From: Reticulomyxa filosa | Lineage: Eukaryota > Foraminifera > Reticulomyxidae | Assembly (NCBI GenBank): GCA_000512085.1 | Contig: ASPP01006491.1 | Coordinates: 1 to 20,020, forward strand | DNA length: 20,020 bases | Direction: 5' to 3' | Part shown: positions 10,617 to 17,084 of the stretch, piece after piece | How positions within the stretch are numbered: position 1 is the stretch's first letter | How the letters are laid out: every line of letters starts with the position of its first letter | Made by a program: the position numbers and the translations under genes | Notes under the pieces: generated by a model | What the model was told of the DNA's origin: nothing | Seen by the model: only the letters and a program-made list of their open reading frames with translations | Databases searched by the model: none

Positions 10617-11030
10617 AATGGTATTGGTATGACCACGATTGTTAGGATTGGTAAGAAGATGCTGGTGTAACATTTGGAACTCTGTTTGTCTTCTACCCTT
10701 TAGCTGCTCTTGGATAACTGATTGAAAGGTTGGAAACTCAAAGCTTTGCCAATACTCGGGGGTGATGTGAACTACTGCGGTATCGCTCAACTTATCCAAC
10801 AATGAAAAACGTGTTATCAGTCGTGGCAAATCGATCCATACTGAACTTTTCGTCTCTCGTCCAGTAAACTTTTTCGTCGCTTCCACCTTCATATCCACTG
10901 GAGGGCCTTCCGTGTGAATCACACTGTTCGTTGTCATACGGTTCCTTACCGCTCGCATCTCCCCTTTTCCTTTCGAGCCTGCACCATTATCATCCGTGTC
11001 ATGTGCTCCTCGGCAACAACATCTTCGCAT
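9226..11030 (-). CDS. Unrecognised protein with long Asn-rich tracts
   Basis: I do not recognise this protein. Exons on the minus strand are 11030-9980, 9802-9539 and 9431-9226, giving 506 residues. Junctions are phase 1 and restore QATDNYEKLEN and HRRKANPVDKSKW. The ATG at 11030 has an in-frame TGA 15 bases upstream. It begins MRRCCCRGAHD, then a possible folded block of about residues 60-130 (WIDLPRLITRFSLLDKL, PEYWQSFEFPTFQ), an Asn-rich tract of about 40 residues near 140-178, a linker, a shorter Asn tract near 255-270, and a C-terminal half of about 220 residues. That half looks globular and helical (EEKWQRWSRICHFLIIFARL, ADVPMILKSVFENEP, KWAVVNWELEMLFHY). No signal peptide or clear membrane span. 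It is divergent from the RhoGAP gene across 358 bp. The C-terminal half is the part to search for distant homology. Confidence 0.7.
9920..9952. repeat. Perfect 33-bp inverted repeat in intron of the Asn-rich gene
   Basis: Two 16-bp arms, ATGTATATATGTATAT and its exact reverse complement, surround a single G at 9936. It sits in intron 1 of the minus-strand gene (intron 9803-9979, donor GTTGTT, acceptor GTTAG). It is the longest perfect palindrome I saw among the intronic TA-rich elements and could fold as a hairpin in the pre-mRNA. Confidence 0.85.
10229..10275. repeat. ATT/GTT trinucleotide repeat (coding, short Asn tract)
   Basis: Interrupted (ATT)n with GTT, GCT and GCTAGC units. On the minus strand it encodes the second, shorter Asn tract of the gene at 9226-11030. 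The length is a multiple of three and keeps the frame open. Confidence 0.85.
10512..10617. repeat. ATT/GTT trinucleotide microsatellite (coding, long Asn tract)
   Basis: About 105 bp of ATT repeats with scattered GTT, GTC and CTG units, including an uninterrupted ATT run at about 10577-10613. Read on the minus strand it encodes Asn with a few Ser and Asp. The mix of AAT and AAC codons outside the pure run suggests the tract is old, with the pure run a more recent expansion. Confidence 0.9.
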
Positions 11031-11388
11031 TGTAAATCTTTCTCAAGCTCGTTTCTTTACTAAGCACTCGTAATCCAACGCACAAAAAAACTTCAAAGTT
11101 TAGCACGATGGAACGTTTCCAACACAAAAAGAAAATTTTTTTTATATTATATAGACCATTTCAACACTGAGAATCTCCTTTGTCAAATCTTGTATTGTGT
11201 TTCCTCTTTTTTTGTTAAAATTTCATTTATTGAATCAATATTATTCTTGAAAAAAAATTCTAACAGCCGTGACGAAGTACACTTTTAAAACAAGTTAGAA
11301 GAAAAATATTGTCACTTCTGTCCTGTTTTCAACAGCCGTAACACAACAGCGTCCGAAAAGTTCAAGCGGTAAAAAAAAATATAAAAAA
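11031..11388. promoter_or_regulatory. Shared promoter region between two divergent genes
   Basis: 358 bp separate the ATG of the Asn-rich gene (minus) from the ATG of the RhoGAP gene (plus), so both promoters must lie here or overlap. AACAGCCGT occurs twice in the same orientation, at 11262-11270 and 11331-11339, each followed by GAC or AAC and spaced 69 bp apart. A TATATTATATAG stretch lies near 11143-11154. That the repeat binds a regulator is inference. Confidence 0.45.
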
Positions 11389-12973
11389 ATGGCTGAAGTA
11401 GATGATAATTCGTCTTTTGAAGCAACATCTGAAAAGCAAGCGAACACAAAAGTAGATGACTATATCGCTCAACATAACAAATTGGCAGAAAGTGTGCGAC
11501 AGTTTGAGGAGACGTTACATAGGTCGTTGACGGACATTGACGAAAAGATTCAAGAAATTGAGCAGATTAATCAAACAGTGAGAACGAACAAAACATGTAC
11601 ATCTTTTTTTATAGGAGAAAAAAAATTCTTAAAAAAAAATTAAGAGAACAAACCTATTTTTTAATAAAAACAAAAAAGAAAGAGAAAGCCGAAGCAAGTG
11701 AGCAAAAAGAAGAAAAAAAAGAAGAGGATACAACGAAAGACAATAACACAGCACAAAAAGATGATAACGTAGACATTGATGCGTTATCAAAATCGTGTTT
11801 GAACAAAGGTATTTTCTTTGGCAAATCGTATGAAGAATGTGAACTAATTCATTTGCCTCAATATGCTGTGGCCATTCCAGCGGGACTGGAAGGCCTTAAA
11901 AGAAGACTACTTGAGTGCGGTGGCTTAGACCTGGTATCCAAATGAAAAAAAAAGGGGAGAGAAGGGAGGAAAAAAAAGATTGATAAATGAATGGAAAAGA
12001 GCTAAGGGATATAAACTGCACCCTATTTTGTTTTGTATATAGAATATATAACAATAATAAATAATAACAACAAAAATAATAATGATAAAAATGAAAAACG
12101 AATTGAGGGAGTTAGGAAGGAGTATTTCGATTACGTGGAAAAGAAGCGTCCATTCGTGCCTCAAAGAATGTGTTAAATAATGGCAGCAAAATAAGTGAAT
12201 TGCAATGCACTCCGATCGAAATGGCCCAAGTGCTGAAATCTTGGTTTCGAGAGGTGTTGTGTGACGATCCCGGGTTTGTCACCTTGAAACTATTGGAAGC
12301 ACGCACAGTTAGTCCAAACCAAGAGAGAACGACAAAAGGGAGAGAGAGGAGGGAAGAAAAGAGGAGGTTATCATGAGTACAAATACTCGCAATAAGGAAT
12401 GTATTGAATATGGTTTTTATTAATGCTCAAATTTTTTTTTTTAAATGATCTGTGAAGGAAGCCGAGGTGAAAGATGCGTTTACTGAATTAACAGAACCGA
12501 GACGCAGTGTATTGCTGTGGATTTTTGATTTGTGGATTGAAGTGGAACAACGTTGCAACAAAAACAAAATGACGCTTCAATCAATGAGCATTGTATTCTC
12601 ACCCAATTTGGTACGCACCGGTGATGCCAGCAATCCTATGATTTTCTTACAATACCAAAAGGAAGCACAAAGGGTTTTGGAAATTGCCGCACATTTGAGA
12701 AAAAGTGGTCAATTGCAATTTGACACTGCAGTTCTTTTTCTTATTCCCCTCTTTTCTTTTTTTTTAAAGCCACATTTATATAAAAAAAAAAATTTGATGT
12801 ATTGTTCTTTTTGTTTTTGAAATAAGGGAACTCCTGGACCATTGTCCACTCCCACGAAACAGAAGCCAGCAGTTCCTATTGAATATGTACGGCAAGTTCA
12901 AACCACCAATACAACTACCTCTAGCGGTCAAAACTTTGCCAATTTGTTTAAAAATGTTTGTGTTGTATTGTGA
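11389..12973 (+). CDS. Rho GTPase-activating protein (RhoGAP domain)
   Basis: Expected to stimulate GTP hydrolysis by a Rho/Rac-type GTPase in the cytoplasm, acting on actin or membrane dynamics. Exons are 11389-11577, about 11685-11933, 12116-12307, 12458-12730 and 12827-12973, giving about 349 residues. The N-terminus (about 1-125) is charged and probably coiled-coil (KLAESVRQFEETLHRSLTDIDEKIQEIEQ). The RhoGAP domain runs from about 125 to 295. AVAIPAGLEGL leads to GLDLEGVFRLRG, formed exactly across a splice and containing the arginine finger (about Arg151). MAQVLKSWFREVL is the conserved helix, and NKMTLQSMSIVFSPNLVR the C-terminal block. The acceptor of exon 2 is uncertain (11678 or 11684, both in phase). 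A further GTTTGT...TGGTAG intron (12956-13019) would replace the last five residues with a basic tail ending at 13148. The specific GTPase cannot be told. Confidence 0.88.
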
Positions 12974-13201
12974 TATCTATCGTGATATGTTTTTGTGTCT
13001 TGATATCTTTTATTGGTAGAACATTAAGCCCCTTCAGCCCATAGTGCCAAAAAAAAAATATCATATTTTTTTAAAAATGTGTGGATTTGTTTGTAATGGA
13101 TTTAAAAAAAAACAAAAAATAAAAAAATATTTCCTTTTGGGTTTATGATGGTCATGTACTGCAACAAAACAAATATACTGTGAGATCCTTCGTCATGGAA
13201 G

Positions 13202-13207
13202 AATAAA
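13202..13207 (+). terminator. Candidate polyadenylation signal AATAAA for RhoGAP
   Basis: Canonical AATAAA, 229 bp after the stop at 12973 and 54 bp after the alternative stop at 13148. It lies before the next sequence island. Placement is reasonable for a 3' end, but AATAAA arises by chance easily in DNA this AT-rich. Confidence 0.35.
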
Positions 13208-13254
13208 CTTCAATAATTTTTGACGCCAACCCCTCTCTTTAGTATACTATCATC

Positions 13255-13560
13255 TATCTTCAAGGCTCTCCACTCCAATTGTCTTTATTTACTCACGGCC
13301 CACACCGTACATTTTTTTTGTCATTAGCAATTTCTTTTTTTCCAAAGAAGGACTTCTAGCCCATGATGAATTTGTAATGTACGAGTATTTGGACTCAACG
13401 TTCCAGTTCGTTGTGAAAAGCATACTAGACTTTGGAGCCTCTTTTCGAGCTGCGTTTTTGTCATAAGTAGTGTATTTGCGTTGTATTCTAGCCTTATAAC
13501 GGTGTTGTCGATTTTTATAGCCACAATCAATCGCAAAAAAATCACAAATTTGCACTTTAT
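13255..13560. other. Possible coding island, strand unclear
   Basis: GC content and codon-like texture rise here. On the plus strand, 34 codons from about 13359 read HDEFVMYEYLDSTFQFVV...RAAFLS and stop at TAA near 13461; TTCTAG just before could be an acceptor. On the minus strand, two overlapping frames (13555-13289 and 13545-13324) are open without ATG starts. I recognise no family in any frame. It may be a last exon, a gene fragment or a noncoding transcript. Confidence 0.25.
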
Positions 13561-14196
13561 TCGTGTAAAAAAATATTTTTTGAAATTTATTTAAAAATTA
13601 CCTGCAGACCGTAGAAACCCAAAGGTGTTTGATGTCTAGCAGGTGCTAAAAAGATTTAAAAATTGTAATTTTAAATAAGTGAAGATAATTTCAGTTATCT
13701 AAATCGACATTTATTTTTTCTGAAATTTTAATATTATTAAACATCAAATGCAACTTTGGAGTCCAACAAGCTGTAGATATTATTTAAAAATTCAAAAGAG
13801 TGTTGATTTTTCATGAATAAAATTACAAATGCTCGTATTCACATAATTTCCAAATTTTTTGCATTTTCAGAAAATAAAGTTCAAATTTATTTTTGAAATA
13901 TTTTTAATTGGCATTTTATGAAATCAGATGACGGGATCCCATGCTAGATTATAGCACTAAATTTAGTATTGATACGTATACTGGCACCATCATGCTTACA
14001 GTGCATTGAAATGGCAACATATGACAATCGCTGTTGTGTTTTTAATTACTTTTTTGGCATTTTCATCCTTGAGCTTATTTTTTACACATTAAAATGTAAC
14101 ACAATTTCGCAAAAATAGTAAAACAAAATTATTTTGCTCTAGTCAAAAGTTACCTGAACTTTTGTTTAATAATAATTTTCATCAAATGCTCACGAA

Positions 14197-16624
14197 ATGT
14201 CTTTAAACGGATCTCTAGGTTATTATTTGGCAACAATTGGCTTACGCTTTATTCTACTCTTTTTCAACAGGTTATATACATCCAGATGAACATTTTCAGT
14301 CCTGTGAAGTAGCAGGGAAAATGGTATTCAATTTAGATACATTTATTCCATGGGAGTTTGGGGGAGATGGATCTGGTCACGCCACATATCCATTGTCATC
14401 AAAAGAGTTGAGTATATGTGTATATTACATTTAGATTTTGAAAGATGACATATACATATATATGTAATTGTATGTGCAATGTGCAGTCAACCCCCAATTC
14501 GGTCAATCCTGAGCTCACTTCTGACATGTGGAGCATCTTACAGGATATACGATCAATGGTTTTCGTATTGGTTGGGCGAAAAGACAGGATACCTGTTATT
14601 CGTTGTGCCACGTATATACACATTTGTGATATCTTTGTTGATCGATCTGGCAGTATTTCGTATTTGCAAGCTGATGAATCATTCGAATCCGTCGAGTGTT
14701 CTCATGCTTTGGAGTATCAATGTGGTTTCCATCGTATTTAGCACTCGCACGTTGAGCAACACATGGGAGTTGTTTTTGTTGGTTATTCTAGTTTGGTTTA
14801 TTATCGAATTGAGACAATTGGCGGTTCAGTTTTGTTTTATTTCATCTGTGCACATAAGCTAGCAAACTATATATACATATATATGTACATATTGTATATA
14901 AAAGGACCAAATCATTTGCAATTCGTAATGCATTGGTAGGAGGAGTCTTTGCGATTGGAATATTTGTCCGTTTCACATTTGTTGTGTTTGCATTCCCTTA
15001 TCTATTATTCTTGACATTTGACAATTTAATAATTTGGAGAAACTTATCAGAACAAAAGTAACATACAAATATTTTTGGGAGGGGATTTAATTTTATTTAA
15101 TTCAAGAAAAAATATATATACATATATATGTATGTGCATATAATTTCACTTTTTGGATGACAACAGAGTAGCAGTGTGGAAAATGACCTTGTATTCTTCA
15201 TGGTGCAGTTTGGTGCTGTTGATATCGTTTTTGATAACAAGCGCAATAATCGTGCAATGGGACAACGACTATTTTTATCGGGGACAAAGGAATGGCATTG
15301 CGCTGATAACGCCAATCCAAGCGCTGCTGTACAACTCGAAAACGGACAATTTGTCCGCACATGGCATTCATCCGTTTTATTTGCATTTGGTCATTAACAT
15401 GCAAATGCTATTTGGCCCGATGTTTGTGTATTTGGTTTTGTATATGCCAATTACGGGATTCACACATTGGGACTATTGTTATTTTTCAGTGACGTGTTGC
15501 AAAGTCGTGGATTGTCATCCGAGTTCATCGACAAACTACGCATCCCTTTGGACAAGAGGATGTTCTATTACGCTTTGCTCGCCAATATATTTCTATCTTT
15601 GTTCGCTCTGTCACTCGTGCCTCATCAAGAGCCACGCTTTTTGTTGCCCTTGTTATTGCCTATGTCCATTATCACTGGGCCGTTACTCTTTCCCTTGCAC
15701 AATTTTGATGATCATGATCATGTTCAACTTCAAGATGAGTCGTTACAAAATCAAAATGCGACACAAGATAAACATACTTCTTCTTCTTCTGCTGCTGCTT
15801 CTTCTACGTTACGATTTCGCAAGAAACGTAAAGCTGACAATCAACACAAACACAATAATAATACCAATGGCAATGACGATAATGATGACATGTCAGTATC
15901 TGATGATGACTCTTGGTATCACTACTTTTTGCCAAATTTAAATCGTCCATTAATTGCTTTTTATGTCTTGTTTCATGCTTGTTTATGCATTTGGTTTGGA
16001 CTATTGCATGAATCACAGTTGATTCGAGCCATTTTTCATCCCAATTCTTGGGCTCTGTCTTCTTCTGATGCCACTCACTCTCATCTTACCAAACACGCTC
16101 TTTTTTTTAAAACTTTTATGCCGCCAAAGATTTTCTTATATGATACTTCTTTGATCAATACAACCACAGTTATTTTTTTATTTTTTCTTCCTATTTGTGT
16201 GTCCATTTCGAAAGCTTACACACGGCTTCTTCGTCAACTAGTACAACGCAAAGAAAAAAAATATTTTGCACAGTTTTGGGAATGCCATACGATAGAGGAA
16301 GTTCGGAATATCACAGAAACTTTGTATAAATCTGAAAGCTCTTGCCATGATACGGATACAGATCACTTGGGCATCAGCTATCTGATCTTTACTCCTAAGG
16401 CTTTGGATATGCGGCACTTGATTGAGACACATGTTTTTGGACTTAAAAACACAGGCCAACATTCCACAGATACTCCAAATGAAAATATCTGGAAGGACAC
16501 TTATCATAAAATTGATTTTGTTACGACATATTGTCCTCATTTTAGTGTTGATACACCGACTTTTTCACTTCCTCAAATGTGTTTGGAAGTCTTGAGAGTC
16601 TATGTCTATTCCGATAACGATTAA
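14197..16624 (+). CDS. PIGZ: GPI mannosyltransferase 4 (SMP3/PIG-Z type, GT22)
   Basis: ER membrane enzyme predicted to add a side-branch (fourth) mannose from dolichol-phosphate-mannose to the GPI anchor precursor. Exons are 14197-14218 (uncertain), 14271-14406, 14487-14828, 14905-15057, 15167-15439 and 15490-16624; this model gives 686 residues. GYIHPDEHFQSCEV and IPWEF are the N-terminal luminal-loop motifs of the family, with the acidic HPDE residues. RTLSNTWE, VGGVFAIGIFVRFTF, LITPIQALLYN, NLSAHGIHPFYLH and HQEPRFLLP follow in the usual order, with many hydrophobic spans between. After HQEPRFLLP a polar low-complexity insert (Asp/His/Ser/Asn-rich, with RFRKKRK) interrupts the membrane region. 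The C-terminus has YCPHFSVDTPTF. The first exon is weak: an ATG model skips the first membrane helix, while the helix can be read only with a one-base shift. SMP3 rather than PIG-B is favoured by HPDE and the C-terminal motif. Confidence 0.85.
14453..14466. repeat. Intronic palindrome TACATATATATGTA (mannosyltransferase intron 2)
   Basis: A perfect 14-bp palindrome in the intron 14407-14486 (donor GTTGAG, acceptor GTGCAG). The same 14 bases occur in the next two introns of this gene. Confidence 0.85.
14874..14887. repeat. Intronic palindrome TACATATATATGTA (mannosyltransferase intron 3)
   Basis: An identical 14-bp palindrome within the intron 14829-14904 (donor GTTTTG, acceptor AAAAG), embedded in a longer run of alternating T and A. 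Confidence 0.85.
15118..15133. repeat. Intronic 16-bp palindrome (mannosyltransferase intron 4)
   Basis: The same TACATATATATGTA core, extended by one matching base on each side, in the intron 15058-15166 (donor GTAACA, acceptor AACAG). Confidence 0.85.
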
Positions 16625-16636
16625 TTTCTCTTTTTG

Positions 16637-16642
16637 AATAAA
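16637..16642 (+). terminator. Polyadenylation signal AATAAA of the mannosyltransferase gene
   Basis: Canonical AATAAA begins 12 bases after the TAA stop codon that ends at 16624. If used, the 3' untranslated region would be only a few tens of bases long. Confidence 0.5.
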
Positions 16643-17084
16643 ACATTGTTGATTTATGGAAGTAATTGTGTTTTTAGTCTATCATATAGAAAAAGAATCG
16701 TTTATCTCCAAATCACCAAAGGCAACTGTTCAACTTTAAAACATGCATAGTCAAGTTTACAAAAAAATAAACCTAAAGTTTGCACTTCTAATAACTAAAA
16801 TTACCATTTTTCAAGAAATCCAAAAATATGTTCAATTTTTAATAACAATTCGAGAGATGTGGAAAAATTAAATATTTGTTGATGATACTTCCAAAAAACT
16901 TAAGACGTACATTCTTCACTTCTAATGACAGTTTTTGTATTTTTTTTTGTTGATTGTTTAAATTTTTAAAAAAATTGACACAGAATAATTACAAATATAG
17001 ACATAAAAATATGTCAATGTGGAAGGTAATTCAAGAAGGAGTTGTATTTATGGTTGAAAAAAAGTGTGCAAAAAAACCAGTTGA
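16643..17084. other. Spacer between convergent mannosyltransferase and GH2 genes
   Basis: Plain AT-rich DNA where the two tail-to-tail genes end. I see no gene. The palindrome AGTTGATCAACT (17079-17090) overlaps the GH2 stop codon. No canonical AATAAA for the minus-strand gene was found; CATAAA at about 17048-17053 on the minus strand is the nearest variant. Confidence 0.55.

Larger units (their letters stand above)
12974..14196. other. Spacer between RhoGAP and GPI mannosyltransferase genes
   Basis: It begins with the RhoGAP 3' region or alternative last exon. A less AT-rich island at 13255-13560 is listed separately. From 13560 to 14196 I see only AT-rich DNA with short frames, including a 33-codon hydrophobic frame starting with ATG near 14011 that I do not regard as a gene. 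The mannosyltransferase promoter should be in the last part. Confidence 0.5.

Noticed and set aside
15804-16016. Minus-strand frame opposite the mannosyltransferase insert
   Set aside because: Mirror of the low-complexity Asn/Asp codons; no independent evidence.
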